From Lentiprolixibacter aurantiacus (GTDB lineage: Bacteria > Bacteroidota > Bacteroidia > Flavobacteriales > Flavobacteriaceae), in the NCBI RefSeq assembly GCF_026241225.1, contig NZ_JAPFQP010000004.1, forward strand, positions 496,001-560,000: a stretch of 64,000 nt of DNA. The letters run 5' to 3'. Numbering within the stretch: position 1 is the stretch's first letter; each line of letters begins with the position of its first letter. Made by a program: the position numbers and the translations under genes. The notes beneath the pieces are model-generated. The model did not search any database, had not been told where the DNA came from, and was given only the letters and a program-made list of their open reading frames with translations. Below, one piece after another: positions 47,355-56,893 of the stretch.

Positions 47355-47374
47355 AATATTAACCGAATGGTTGT

Positions 47375-49687
47375 TTAATCCAGTATGGGCTTTTTAAGCT
47401 CCTTGTCTCCCAGGTGCTTGGCGTAGAATCCCATCATAGCCTTATACAGGTGGATGCGGTTTTCTTCCTTGCCAAATCCATGTCCTTCATCATACTTAAC
47501 CATGTATGGCACATCGAATCCTTTGTTGCGAAGCGCACTTACAATCTGGTCAGATTCGTCAATATTGACCCGAGGATCATTAGCTCCCTGCACAACAAAG
47601 AGCGGCTTTTTGATCTTATCTATCTGGAATACCGGAGAAACTTCTTCCATTATTGCCTTCTCTTCCGGGATATCCTCATCATACCAAATTTCCTTGGCTA
47701 ATTTAAGGTATGGCTTCCAGTACGGTGGGAAAGATTTCATGAAGGTAAATATGTTGGAAACCCCTACATAATCCACTCCACAGTTATACAGGTCAGGTGT
47801 TTTGGTAAGTCCCCGTAATACGGCATATCCTCCATGACTTCCACCATAAATGGCTACTTTTTCCGGATTTACCCATCCCTGTTCAATTACGTACTTTACC
47901 CCGTCTTCCACATCATCCATGGCCTTGCGTCCAATCTGCTTTAAGCCGGATGTCAGGAACTTTTTTCCATATCCGCCTGATATCCGGAAATTTACCTGAA
48001 GCGTGGCATAGCCTCTACTTGCAAACAACTGAGCCTCCGGATTAAAACCCCAGGAATCTCTGATTCCCTGTGGACCGCCGTGCGGATTCACAATTACCGG
48101 TACTTTTTGCCCTTGCAATGCCGCCTTGGGAAGAGTAATATACCCATGAATTGTAAGTCCATCCCTGCTGGTAAAAGTGATAGGTCGCATTTCGGCCATG
48201 TCTTCTTCCTTTAGCTGCGGCATCATATTATACAGTTCCTTAAACTCATCTGATTTCACATCATAGGAATAGTATATGCCAAAAAGTTTATCACTGGTAA
48301 TGTAGATCAGGTATTTGCTTTCGTCATCGGTAAAATCGGCAATACCATATTGTTTGCCTTTAAACCGTGAAGTAATTCGCTTATGAAGCTTTTTATAATA
48401 TTTGCTAACGGGCACAATTTCCTGTTTTTCACCTTCATACTGGAAAGAATCGATTTCCCAATTTCTTTTTCTGGAAGTAGTCATACCAGACACATCGTAT
48501 TTATCATTGGAAAAAACCTTCTCAAGGATTTTCCCATTTTTGAGATCGTACAGGATTATCTCTGCCTTGTCATTTTCCAGGTTAGATACCATGTAGGCAT
48601 CATGGGGATATTCCGTAGCATAATTGAATTGAAGAATTCCAAATGAATCTTTCCAGTTCAACTCCTTTATGCGTTCGAACTTTCCGGGTTCTATGGCATA
48701 GTACAGGTCGGTTTCAACACCATCCCTGAGACGGACAAAAGCCCTGAGGTTACCATCTTTATCAAAGCTATAGCCTATAATCGGACTGCTGAGATCTTCA
48801 TTGCTGTACAATTGTTCTATGTCCCCGGTAACCACATTTACCTTATAAGGCTCAAACACCTGAGGGTTGTTCTTGTTCATATTCACAATAATGTGATCCT
48901 TATCGTCTTTGAGCAGGTCCGAAAACTGAGCTTGAACACCGTCAAATGGGGTCAGATCTCGTTGATCAGTTCCATCAATATTCACTGCATAAACGTGGTA
49001 GTTCTCATCACCACCCTGGTCCATCAAGTAAACCATTCTTTCATTGTTCACCCATCCGTACCCGCGAATAAGCTCTTCCTTTTCTTCTATGGCCTGTTTT
49101 ACCTCCCCTGTGGCTATGTTACGCACATATACATGTCTTTTCAGGTTTTCATCCTTCTCGCGATAGGACATGTATTTTCCATCTGGTGAGAATTGGAAAG
49201 ACGAGGCTTTTGGCCTGGCAAAGTAATCCTCTACCGAATATTTATAGTCTCCCGCGTCAAGTGAAACCAGTTTTTCGAGTTCTTCATCAGAACTCACTAA
49301 TTCTGGGTTTCCTGGTATGGTTTTTTCAGACTTTTCCATACTCAGCGGGAACTCCATGCCCGCCTGGTAAAATGTTCCCTTTAGAGTATTGCCCTCCAGC
49401 GTGGCCACGTACTTAATACCGGCCTGTTTAAAAACAATGGTAAGCTCACTTCCCGATAGCGAGGCCTCATCCATAGGGATGCCAGTTGCACCCTGGGAAG
49501 GGCTATCCATAGTAGCAGAGTACTGACCATCGGCCTCTTCGATATTAAAAACAAGAGGTATTTCCGTTCCCTGAACATTCAAGGTCCCTTTCCAGTTCCC
49601 TGTTGCGTCCTGCGCAAAGCCCTGAAAGCTTAGAAAGAAGAAGGCAATACCCAGAAATTGTTTAAAAAATTGAAATCTTAATTGCAT
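47375..49687 (-). CDS. S9 family prolyl-oligopeptidase-type peptidase with N-terminal beta domain
   Basis: 770 residues, longer than usual for S9C-type flavobacterial enzymes (about 640-680). Signal peptide (first about 26). Residues about 27-120 form a beta-rich domain (GNWKGTLNVQGTEIPLVFNI, TMDSPSQGATGIPMDEASLS) of a type I associate with alpha/beta hydrolases rather than S9 enzymes. Residues about 140-500 form the beta-propeller (YFARPKASSFQFSPDGKYMS). The alpha/beta hydrolase domain has the Ser in YGGSHGGYAVL, the Asp in GANDPRVNIDESD and the His in YDEGHGFGKEEN. It should cut peptides or acylated peptides in the periplasm. Terminator follows at 47321-47354. Confidence 0.9.
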   Translation of the reverse strand: MQLRFQFFKQFLGIAFFFLSFQGFAQDATGNWKGTLNVQGTEIPLVFNIEEADGQYSATMDSPSQGATGIPMDEASLSGSELTIVFKQAGIKYVATLEGNTLKGTFYQAGMEFPLSMEKSEKTIPGNPELVSSDEELEKLVSLDAGDYKYSVEDYFARPKASSFQFSPDGKYMSYREKDENLKRHVYVRNIATGEVKQAIEEKEELIRGYGWVNNERMVYLMDQGGDENYHVYAVNIDGTDQRDLTPFDGVQAQFSDLLKDDKDHIIVNMNKNNPQVFEPYKVNVVTGDIEQLYSNEDLSSPIIGYSFDKDGNLRAFVRLRDGVETDLYYAIEPGKFERIKELNWKDSFGILQFNYATEYPHDAYMVSNLENDKAEIILYDLKNGKILEKVFSNDKYDVSGMTTSRKRNWEIDSFQYEGEKQEIVPVSKYYKKLHKRITSRFKGKQYGIADFTDDESKYLIYITSDKLFGIYYSYDVKSDEFKELYNMMPQLKEEDMAEMRPITFTSRDGLTIHGYITLPKAALQGQKVPVIVNPHGGPQGIRDSWGFNPEAQLFASRGYATLQVNFRISGGYGKKFLTSGLKQIGRKAMDDVEDGVKYVIEQGWVNPEKVAIYGGSHGGYAVLRGLTKTPDLYNCGVDYVGVSNIFTFMKSFPPYWKPYLKLAKEIWYDEDIPEEKAIMEEVSPVFQIDKIKKPLFVVQGANDPRVNIDESDQIVSALRNKGFDVPYMVKYDEGHGFGKEENRIHLYKAMMGFYAKHLGDKELKKPILD

Positions 49688-49868
49688 GATTTAGAATTTA
49701 ATGATTTAATAAGTTCAAATGATTAGTGACCTGCTGCAGAACTATGTTACAGTAGGTCCCCAAAATTTTATCAAAACAAAAGTAAATGGCTGTCAGACTG
49801 ACACCAACGAGCTTATGACGAACGGTAATTATAGGGTTTTGTACGGTATTAAAACAGGAAACAGCCCT

Positions 49869-50390
49869 CTATTTGGAAGGAGGGTATTTGGAAAAGACCT
49901 TAGCTACCACTTCCCTCAATACCCTTTCTCTGGTACTGGGTGAAGCATTTTCCCGGTAGTTGCTATTGCTCACCGCTTGCCAGAATAGGGCATCGCGGTC
50001 GGCATCCACAAAATCAAAGACGATTTCCCGGGTTATGCCACTGCCCCCCAGTGGAACTCCCACCGATATACCTCCGCCAACGTTGCGGCCGGTGCCACCC
50101 ATGCCTACGCCAACTGATGATGAAGTGGCATCCCGGTATACGGAACTTTGAATGTTGATATAGAAATCAGGTTGGTCTGATATGCTAAATCCCCGGATTT
50201 GCATGACCGAATCAACAACCCTTAACAGTCTTTTGGTATCGAGCTGAGATAACCCCGTATCCATATCCGGATAGTAATCATAGGTAGTATAAACTGAAAA
50301 ATCCGTTTCCTGAGAATAATCATAATTAACCCGTACCGCACCGCAGGACGCCAGAAGGATAAGCAATATCGGGAGTATTATTTTTTTCAT
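49869..50390 (-). CDS. DUF4136 domain lipoprotein
   Basis: 173 residues. Leader MKKIILPILLILLASCGAVR with Cys at 16. The DUF4136 region follows (YSQETDFSVYTTYDYYPDMD, QPDFYINIQSSVYRD, FVDADRDALFWQAVS, RERVLREVVAKVFSKYPPSK), with a glycine-rich loop (GMGGTGRNVGGGISVGVPLG). Family function unknown; probably anchored in the outer membrane. 54 nt after obgE. Confidence 0.85.
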   Translation of the reverse strand: MKKIILPILLILLASCGAVRVNYDYSQETDFSVYTTYDYYPDMDTGLSQLDTKRLLRVVDSVMQIRGFSISDQPDFYINIQSSVYRDATSSSVGVGMGGTGRNVGGGISVGVPLGGSGITREIVFDFVDADRDALFWQAVSNSNYRENASPSTRERVLREVVAKVFSKYPPSK

Positions 50391-50444
50391 GATTGCTTAC
50401 TAAAATTAGTAAAAAATAAGCTGCTGAAGGGTATTCCTGAGCCC

Positions 50445-51446
50445 CTATTCGTTCAATAGCACCCAGAGCTTATCTTTAAGCTTTTGCAATCCAAACTGGG
50501 AAACGGATGAAATAAAAAGGTAAGGCACATCCGAAAAGTCCTTTTTTAACTCTTCATCCATTTCCGCCATAAGTTCTTCATCCAGCATATCCGACTTCGA
50601 AATGGCCACTATGCGGGATTTATCGAGCATCTCAGGATTGTATTTACGCAGTTCATTGAGCAGAATTTCGTATTCCTTCCTGATGTCAGGACTATCGGCT
50701 GGGATAAGGAACAGCAGCACTGCGTTGCGTTCAATATGCCTAAGGAAATAATGCCCAAGGCCTTTGCCCTCAGCAGCTCCCTCAATAATCCCTGGAATAT
50801 CTGCCAGTACAAAACTTCGGAAATCCCGGTACTGAACAATCCCAAGGTTCGGTTTTAGGGTTGTAAATTCATAATCGGCAATCTTTGGTTTGGCTGCGGT
50901 AAGCGCTGACAGCAGTGTAGATTTGCCTGCGTTGGGAAATCCCACCAGGCCCACGTCTGCGAGTACTTTGAGCTCAAGGGTAAGTTTTTTTTCCTCTCCG
51001 CCTGTGCCCGGCTGAGCATAACGCGGGGTTTGGTTGGTTGCCGATTTAAAATGCCAGTTACCCAAACCTCCAAGTCCTCCTTCGGCGGCTATTTTTTCTT
51101 CTCCGTCTTCGGTTATCTCAAAAAGCAGTTGTTTGGTTTCAGTATCCCGCACAACCGTTCCGAGAGGAACATCGATATAAACATCAGCACCGGCTGCACC
51201 TGTGCTTCTGCTTTTGCTGCCATGCTCTCCGTGGCCCGCCTTGAAATGTCTTTTGAATTTAAAACTGAAAAGTGTCCAGAGGTTTTTATTTCCACGGATA
51301 ATCACATGACCTCCGCGCCCTCCATCGCCTCCGTCTGGTCCGCCTTTGGCTACAAATTTTTCACGTCTGAGATGTGCAGATCCCTGGCCACCTTTTCCGG
51401 AAACCACATCGATCTTCACATAATCTACAAAATTACCTTCAGTCAT
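50445..51446 (-). CDS. obgE: Obg-family GTPase ObgE/CgtA
   Basis: 333 residues. N-terminal glycine-rich Obg domain ([38 protein letters not shown]) and G domain with P-loop [14 protein letters not shown], switch [22 protein letters not shown] and SKSD. It lacks a C-terminal OCT domain, as usual outside the Firmicutes. Acts in 50S assembly and the stringent response. Start [13 protein letters not shown]. Downstream of the Hpt-Adk fusion on the same strand, 39 nt apart. Confidence 0.96.
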   Translation of the reverse strand: MTEGNFVDYVKIDVVSGKGGQGSAHLRREKFVAKGGPDGGDGGRGGHVIIRGNKNLWTLFSFKFKRHFKAGHGEHGSKSRSTGAAGADVYIDVPLGTVVRDTETKQLLFEITEDGEEKIAAEGGLGGLGNWHFKSATNQTPRYAQPGTGGEEKKLTLELKVLADVGLVGFPNAGKSTLLSALTAAKPKIADYEFTTLKPNLGIVQYRDFRSFVLADIPGIIEGAAEGKGLGHYFLRHIERNAVLLFLIPADSPDIRKEYEILLNELRKYNPEMLDKSRIVAISKSDMLDEELMAEMDEELKKDFSDVPYLFISSVSQFGLQKLKDKLWVLLNE

Positions 51447-51485
51447 GATAAAGTCTTATGGCCTTGACGGTTGTCTTAAGCACTC

Positions 51486-52601
51486 TTATGCGGTAACCAG
51501 GGAGTCTATCACCCCGGCCAGTCGCTCTGAAATCTCATCGATTTCCCCAACCCCATTTACACTGTGGAACTTTTCCTGTGCCATATAGAAATCCTTTAAC
51601 GGAGCTGTCTTTTCGTTGTATTCGGCAAAGCGATTTCGGATCTTTGATTCGTCCTGGTCATCAGACCGCCCGCTGGTCTTGCCGCGTTCCAGAAGGCGTT
51701 GCAGCAGTATTTCATCTTCTGCCTCAAGTGCAAGGGTAGCGTCAATTTTCATCCCTTTGGAATCGAGTAAATTATCCAGGGCCTCAGCCTGTGCAGTAGT
51801 ACGCGGGAAACCATCAAAAATAAAGCCACTGGCATCAGGGTTTTGCTCCACCTCATCCCTTAGCATATTGATGGTAACCTCATCCGGTACCAGCTCTCCT
51901 TTGTCTATATATGATTTGGCCAGTGTGCCCAGTTCTGTTCCATTTTTGATATTCCGCCGAAAGACATCGCCGGTTGAAATGTGAACGAGATTGTATTTTT
52001 CTTTTAGGAAATTAGCCTGGGTTCCTTTGCCGGCCCCCGGCTTTCCAAATAAAACAAGATTAATCATTGGATTTTCTTTTAATTGGTATACTTCCCTGAG
52101 ATTCCTTCCCAGTTCCCTGTAATCAAGTCCATAACCTACAATAAATCTATCCGGGATCTCCAGTCCGAAATAATCAATAGCGTATTCCCCGTTATAGACC
52201 TCCGACTTATAAAATAAACTGGCAATCTTGAAGTCTTTCACATTGGTATTGGAAAAAAGGTGAACCAGTTCCTGAAGGGTGCGACCCGTGTCAATTATAT
52301 CCTCAAGGATAATCACGCTCCGGCCTTCAATGTTTTCCGGCACATCCAGCAAATTGCGTACAATTCCGGTAGAAGTAAGTCCACGGTACGAACTTAGCTT
52401 TACAAAAGTAACCTCGCAGGGATAAGGATAGTGCTTCAGGAAATCTGAAACAAACATAAAAGCCCCATTCAGAACTCCTACAAATATTGGATTCTTGTCC
52501 TTGTAATCACGGGCAACATCTTCGGCAACTTTTTTTACCGCTTCAAAAATTTGCGCCTCGCTCAGGAACGGAACGAATTGTTTGTCGTGCAGTTTAATCA
52601 A
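51486..52601 (-). CDS. Bifunctional hypoxanthine phosphoribosyltransferase / adenylate kinase fusion
   Basis: 371 residues. Residues 1 to about 178 are a hypoxanthine phosphoribosyltransferase with PRPP motif VIILEDIIDTGRTLQEL and substrate segment EIPDRFIVGYGLDYRE. Residues about 179-371 form a short-lid adenylate kinase (INLVLFGKPGAGKGTQANFL, HISTGDVFRRNIKNG, FDGFPRTTAQAEALD, LLERGKTSGRSDDQDESKI). The Met at the start of the kinase segment could serve as an internal start. Purine salvage and nucleotide balance would be linked in one chain. Neighbours purK/purE on the divergent side support a purine theme. -7 box 23 nt upstream. Confidence 0.93.
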   Translation of the reverse strand: MIKLHDKQFVPFLSEAQIFEAVKKVAEDVARDYKDKNPIFVGVLNGAFMFVSDFLKHYPYPCEVTFVKLSSYRGLTSTGIVRNLLDVPENIEGRSVIILEDIIDTGRTLQELVHLFSNTNVKDFKIASLFYKSEVYNGEYAIDYFGLEIPDRFIVGYGLDYRELGRNLREVYQLKENPMINLVLFGKPGAGKGTQANFLKEKYNLVHISTGDVFRRNIKNGTELGTLAKSYIDKGELVPDEVTINMLRDEVEQNPDASGFIFDGFPRTTAQAEALDNLLDSKGMKIDATLALEAEDEILLQRLLERGKTSGRSDDQDESKIRNRFAEYNEKTAPLKDFYMAQEKFHSVNGVGEIDEISERLAGVIDSLVTA

Positions 52602-52623
52602 TGGTCAGTTTATTTGCGGATGC

Positions 52624-52631
52624 CAAAGATA
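52624..52631 (-). promoter_or_regulatory. Candidate -7 element of the hpt-adk fusion gene
   Basis: TATCTTTG on the minus strand, exact TAnnTTTG, 22 nt from the start ATG. No clear TTG at the expected -33 distance. Confidence 0.4.
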
Positions 52632-52685
52632 AGGTTTTGATTTCTCTTTTTTTAGCCTGTTCCATGGGTTTATGAGATTTAGCCG

Positions 52686-52693
52686 TATTTTTG
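52686..52693 (+). promoter_or_regulatory. Candidate -7 element of purK
   Basis: TATTTTTG, exact TAnnTTTG, 39 nt before the purK ATG at 52733. No convincing -33 TTG. Confidence 0.35.
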
Positions 52694-52732
52694 TTGGAAT
52701 AAGCTGTAATGTTGGCGTATCAGGTAATTTCT

Positions 52733-53893
52733 ATGACCAAAAATTACTTTTCTTCCGATTTTAAACTGGGTATCCTTGGCGGTGGACAGCTAGGTAAAAT
52801 GTTACTTTATGAAACCCGGAAATTTGATATCTATACCCGGGTAATGGATGCTTCTTCAGAAGCTCCTTGCCGGATTGCCTGCAATGAATTCATCCAGGGT
52901 GATCTGCTGGATTTTGAAAGCGTTTATAACTTTGGTAAAGATGTTGATCTGCTCACCATAGAGATTGAGAACGTTAATGTGGAAGCCCTGGAAAAGCTGG
53001 AGGAAGAGGGGATAACGGTCTATCCGCAGCCACGTGTGCTCCGCACCATACAGAACAAAGCCCGTCAAAAGCTTTTCTATGTGGATCACAATCTGCCCAC
53101 GGCTCCATTCTCCAGGTTTGCCTACAGTAGTGAAATCCGGGAAAGCATTGCCCATGGCGGACTTTCTTTTCCTTTCGTATGGAAAAGTGCCCAATTCGGT
53201 TACGATGGCAAAGGCGTAAAGGTAGTGCGCTCCGAAAAGGATCTGGAGAACCTGCCGAACGTGGAATGCATAGCCGAAGAGCTGATCGATTTTGAAAATG
53301 AGCTTGCAGTAATTGTCGCCAGAAATGCTGATGGTGAGGAGAAGGCATACCCTGTTGTGGAGATGGAATTCCACCCGGAAGCCAATCAGGTGGAGTATGT
53401 TATATGTCCGGCACGTATCCCGGATGCTGTTGCGAGGAAGGCACAGGACGTAGCCCTGAAGGTTTCCCGGGAACTTCATCATGTTGGTTTGCTCGCTGTT
53501 GAGATGTTCCAGACACGGGATAATGAAATACTTATAAACGAAATGGCGCCCAGGCCACACAATAGTGGGCATTACAGTATAGAAGCGAGTTACACCAACC
53601 AGTTTGAACAGCATATACGCGCCATACTGAACCTTCCCCTTGGAAATACTGAAAGCAAGGTAGCAGGAATTATGGTCAACCTTGTAGGTGCCGAAGGGTA
53701 TACGGGTAATGTTGTCTATGAAAATATTGATGAAATATTGCAGCTGGATGGCGTAGTCCCCCATATCTATGGAAAGAAGGAAACCCGCCCATTCAGGAAA
53801 ATGGGACATGTTACCATAGTGAACCAGGATGTGGACAAAGCCCGTGAAATAGCAGAAACTGTAAAGAAAAAAATACGCGTTATCAGTAACTAA
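52733..53893 (+). CDS. purK: 5-(carboxyamino)imidazole ribonucleotide synthase
   Basis: 386 residues from the ATG at 52733 (MTKNYFSSDFKLGILGGGQL); the ATG at 52709 is less likely. ATP-grasp fold: N-terminal GILGGGQLGKMLLYETRKF, central FPFVWKSAQFGYDGKGVKVV, and NEMAPRPHNSGHYSIEASYT with the metal-binding Glu/Asn. Converts AIR, ATP and bicarbonate to N5-CAIR. 12 nt before purE. Divergent from the Hpt-Adk gene. Confidence 0.97.
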   Translation: MTKNYFSSDFKLGILGGGQLGKMLLYETRKFDIYTRVMDASSEAPCRIACNEFIQGDLLDFESVYNFGKDVDLLTIEIENVNVEALEKLEEEGITVYPQPRVLRTIQNKARQKLFYVDHNLPTAPFSRFAYSSEIRESIAHGGLSFPFVWKSAQFGYDGKGVKVVRSEKDLENLPNVECIAEELIDFENELAVIVARNADGEEKAYPVVEMEFHPEANQVEYVICPARIPDAVARKAQDVALKVSRELHHVGLLAVEMFQTRDNEILINEMAPRPHNSGHYSIEASYTNQFEQHIRAILNLPLGNTESKVAGIMVNLVGAEGYTGNVVYENIDEILQLDGVVPHIYGKKETRPFRKMGHVTIVNQDVDKAREIAETVKKKIRVISN

Positions 53894-53905
53894 CAACATA
53901 ATAGA

Positions 53906-54394
53906 ATGAGCAAAGTAGCCGTAGTAATGGGAAGTACCAGTGATCTGGAAATAATGCAGGAAGCAGTAGACCTGCTTAAATCTTTCGACATTGCCGTGGA
54001 TGTAGATATCGTTTCGGCTCACAGAACGCCGGAAAAACTTTTTGAATTCAGTAAGAATGCCCATAAAAACGGATACAGTGTGATCATTGCCGGGGCGGGA
54101 GGCGCTGCACATTTGCCAGGAATGGTGGCCTCACTTTCTCCACTGCCGGTGATAGGCGTGCCGGTTAAAAGCCGTAATTCCATAGACGGGTGGGATTCTG
54201 TCTTGTCTATCCTTCAAATGCCTGCCGGGGTACCTGTAGCCACCGTAGCACTTAATGGAGCCAGAAATGCGGGAATACTGGCTGCCCAGATCTTAGGTAG
54301 TCAGGAAACGGAAATACTCGAAAAAATAATGGCATACAAAGAAGGACTCAAAGAGAAGGTTATCAAGGGTGCGGAATCCGTTCGCAAGTTGTAA
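53906..54394 (+). CDS. purE: N5-CAIR mutase
   Basis: 162 residues, class I PurE: MGSTSDLEIMQEAVDLL (Ser and Asp substrate contacts), VSAHRTPEKLFEF (catalytic His), GAGGAAHLPGMVASLSPLPV. It follows purK, the partner that needs this mutase. Confidence 0.97.
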   Translation: MSKVAVVMGSTSDLEIMQEAVDLLKSFDIAVDVDIVSAHRTPEKLFEFSKNAHKNGYSVIIAGAGGAAHLPGMVASLSPLPVIGVPVKSRNSIDGWDSVLSILQMPAGVPVATVALNGARNAGILAAQILGSQETEILEKIMAYKEGLKEKVIKGAESVRKL

Positions 54395-54443
54395 CCAAAC
54401 ATCCCGAATAAAACCTGTAATTCTAATTTTTGAACTGTAAAGT

Positions 54444-56480
54444 ATGTCAGAGGTAAATCCCCTACTTGTTGCTTTTGATGAAGCGCCTTTTTCCAGGATA
54501 AAAAATGAACATTTTAAACCGGCCTTCCTGTCTGCATTGGAAGATGCACGCAAGGAAATTGATGACATTGTAAAAAACAATGAGGCCCCAACCTATGCCA
54601 ACACAATAGAAGCTATTGAGTTCTGCGGTCAGCACCTGGATCGAATCTCCAGCCTCTTTTTCAACCTCAATGCCGCTAACACAAATGAAACCCTCCAGGG
54701 GCTGGCTCAGGAGATTTCTCCACTGCTGACGGAATTCAGCAATGACATCACGCTTAATGACGATCTCTACAAAAGGGTAAAAGCCGTTTACGATTCCCGC
54801 CAGACTATGGATCTGAACCCGGAACAGATAACCCTTCTGGAAAAAAAGTTCAGGCATTTCACCAGGAATGGTGCCAACCTTTCTGAGGAAGATAAAAAAA
54901 GGCTCCGTGAAATAGACACTGCTCTGGCAACCCGCAAGCTCTCATTCGGAGAAAATGTTTTAGCTGAGACAAACAAATACGAGTTACATCTTCAGGATCC
55001 CGGTCAGTTAGAGGGTCTCTCCGAAGGAGTTGTTGAAGCCGCCCGGCAGCTTGCAGAATCTCGAAAGAAAGAAGGATGGGTTTTTACCCTGGATTACCCC
55101 AGTTACCTGCCATTTATGAAATACGCCAAAAACAGGGAGCTGCGCAAGAAGCTCTATCTGGCTTTTGCAAGCAAGGGATTTCACGGAGACAAACTGGACA
55201 ACACAGGTTTGGTAATGGAAATATCCCGGTTGCGCTTTGAACGGGCTCGGTTGCTGGGCTATGAATCCCATGCACATTTTGTGCTGGAAGAACGGATGGC
55301 AGATACCCCTCAAAAGGTCATGGACTTTCTGGATGAAATGCTCGAAAAAGCAAAACCGGCTGCTGAAAGGGAATTTCAGCAACTTAAAGACTTTGCCAGG
55401 GACACAGATGGCATAGCTGATCTGCAAAAATGGGATGCGGCCTATTATTCCGAAAAACTGAAGAAAAAGCTTTTTGAACTTGACGATGAGCAGCTCAAAC
55501 CCTATTTCAAGCTGGAAAACGTTTTGGATGGGGTATTCCGGGTTACGGAAAAATTGTTTGGATTGCGCTTTGAAGCGGTGGATGATGTGGATAAATACCA
55601 CGAAGAAGTAATTACATATCGCGTTTTTGACGAGGAAGGAAAATTTATTGCCCTTTTCTATGCAGATTTTCACCCTCGATCCGGAAAAAGGGGTGGGGCA
55701 TGGATGACTTCATTTAAACCCCAGTATCGCAAAGGGGGAAAAAACCAAAGGCCCCATATCTCTAACGTGTGCAACTTTACAAGGTCTACCAAAACCAGGC
55801 CATCACTCCTGACTTTTACGGAAGTGACTACCCTATTCCATGAATTTGGGCATGCCCTGCACGGAATGCTTGCGGATACAGAGTATCCCAGCCTTAGCGG
55901 CACATCGGTATACTGGGATTTTGTGGAACTCCCAAGCCAGCTTCTGGAAAACTGGTGCTATGAAAAAGAGGCACTGGAACTCTTTGCCTTTCACCATAAA
56001 ACTGGGGAAGTAATTCCAATGGAGCTAATCAACAAAATTAAGGCAAGTGCCACCTTCCAGGAAGGAATGGCCACTTTGAGGCAGCTGAGTTTTGGATTGC
56101 TGGATATGGCATGGCATGGCAAAGATCCATCTGGCGTAAAAGATGTAAAAGCCTATGAAGCTGCCGCATTTGAAGCTACCCGGCTCTTCCCGGATCATCA
56201 GGATACATGCATGAGTACAGCCTTTTCCCATATTTTTCAGGGTGGTTACTCCTCGGGGTACTACAGCTACAAATGGGCGGAGGTTCTCGATGCAGACGCA
56301 TTTGCCTATTTCAAGGAAGAGGGAATATTTGATCAGGAAACAGCTCAAAAATTGCGGAGGCATATCCTTTCCAAAGGAGGTACGGAAAAACCTATGGAAT
56401 TATATGTGCGTTTCAGGGGAAGGGAACCACGCCTGGAGGCATTACTGGAAAGGGCCGGGCTGATGAAGAAAACAGCTTAG
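54444..56480 (+). CDS. M3 family oligopeptidase (PrlC/Dcp-like)
   Basis: 678 residues, thimet-oligopeptidase type. Zinc motif TLFHEFGHALHGMLAD with the third Glu ligand about 25 residues on (WDFVELPSQ). N-terminal helical part (NPLLVAFDEAPFSRIKNEHF) is typical of oligopeptidase A/Dcp. Start MSEVNPLLVAFD with no signal peptide, so cytosolic. Digests short peptides. 49 nt after purE, same strand, possibly unrelated in function. Confidence 0.93.
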   Translation: MSEVNPLLVAFDEAPFSRIKNEHFKPAFLSALEDARKEIDDIVKNNEAPTYANTIEAIEFCGQHLDRISSLFFNLNAANTNETLQGLAQEISPLLTEFSNDITLNDDLYKRVKAVYDSRQTMDLNPEQITLLEKKFRHFTRNGANLSEEDKKRLREIDTALATRKLSFGENVLAETNKYELHLQDPGQLEGLSEGVVEAARQLAESRKKEGWVFTLDYPSYLPFMKYAKNRELRKKLYLAFASKGFHGDKLDNTGLVMEISRLRFERARLLGYESHAHFVLEERMADTPQKVMDFLDEMLEKAKPAAEREFQQLKDFARDTDGIADLQKWDAAYYSEKLKKKLFELDDEQLKPYFKLENVLDGVFRVTEKLFGLRFEAVDDVDKYHEEVITYRVFDEEGKFIALFYADFHPRSGKRGGAWMTSFKPQYRKGGKNQRPHISNVCNFTRSTKTRPSLLTFTEVTTLFHEFGHALHGMLADTEYPSLSGTSVYWDFVELPSQLLENWCYEKEALELFAFHHKTGEVIPMELINKIKASATFQEGMATLRQLSFGLLDMAWHGKDPSGVKDVKAYEAAAFEATRLFPDHQDTCMSTAFSHIFQGGYSSGYYSYKWAEVLDADAFAYFKEEGIFDQETAQKLRRHILSKGGTEKPMELYVRFRGREPRLEALLERAGLMKKTA

Positions 56481-56830
56481 TCCTTAGCTTCAAGCCAGGC
56501 ATCATATCCACCGGTAAGGTCTATAACCTTGTACCCAAGGGAGTCTAATAATTGGGCTGCTTCGGCACTTCTACCCCCTCTTTTGCAATACACATAGACC
56601 TTTTCGCCCCGGTCTACTGCTTCAAGTCTGCTGGTAAAATCTGCCTGATACCAGTCCATATTAACCGCGCCCTCAAGATGTCCTTCAGCGAATTCTTCGG
56701 GTGTACGCACATCTAGCAGTACCGCATTTTCCAGATCTGAAGATGTCAGTTCTGTTATGGGCATCTGCCTTTTTTCCGAACATGAGATCAATAATCCTCC
56801 AATAAAAAATAAAATGAGTAATCGTTTCAT
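56477..56830 (-). CDS. Rhodanese-like domain lipoprotein
   Basis: 117 residues from the ATG at 56830 (MKRLLILFFIGGLLISCSEK), with lipobox LLISC. Single rhodanese domain with active-site loop YCKRGGRSAEA (Cys present), LDVRTPEEFAEGHLEGAVNM and the C-terminal LTGGYDAWLEA. A periplasmic single-domain sulphur transferase or thiol carrier. Its end overlaps that of the M3 peptidase gene by 4 nt; divergent from the sigma factor gene. Confidence 0.9.
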   Translation of the reverse strand: MKRLLILFFIGGLLISCSEKRQMPITELTSSDLENAVLLDVRTPEEFAEGHLEGAVNMDWYQADFTSRLEAVDRGEKVYVYCKRGGRSAEAAQLLDSLGYKVIDLTGGYDAWLEAKD

Positions 56831-56880
56831 GACAAAGGGTTTATTCAAAAATAGTGATATTTATTCTTGCATATTAGCCT

Positions 56881-56888
56881 TAAATTTG
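56881..56888 (+). promoter_or_regulatory. Candidate -7 element close to the ECF sigma start codon
   Basis: TAAATTTG, exact TAnnTTTG, ending 5 nt before the ATG at 56894. Transcription from it would begin near the ATG, giving a leaderless mRNA. No TTG at 17-23 nt upstream, so the match may be chance. Confidence 0.35.
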
Positions 56889-56893
56889 TGCAG

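Noticed and set aside
47159-47356. Plus-strand 65-codon frame between the small membrane peptide and the S9 peptidase
   Set aside because: It runs through the terminator hairpin of the S9 gene and has no family-like features.
49791-49803. Perfect palindrome TGTCAG-A-CTGACA upstream of the S9 peptidase gene
   Set aside because: A 6-bp inverted repeat of this kind is expected several times by chance in 64 kb; no second copy or promoter link was seen.
52856-54112. Long minus-strand open frame (418 codons) opposite purK/purE
   Set aside because: It is antisense to two clearly conserved genes and its translation shows no domain or composition of a real protein; a shadow of codon bias.
55008-55673. 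Minus-strand open frame (221 codons) inside the M3 peptidase gene
   Set aside because: Phe/Cys-rich nonsense-like translation opposite a conserved coding region.
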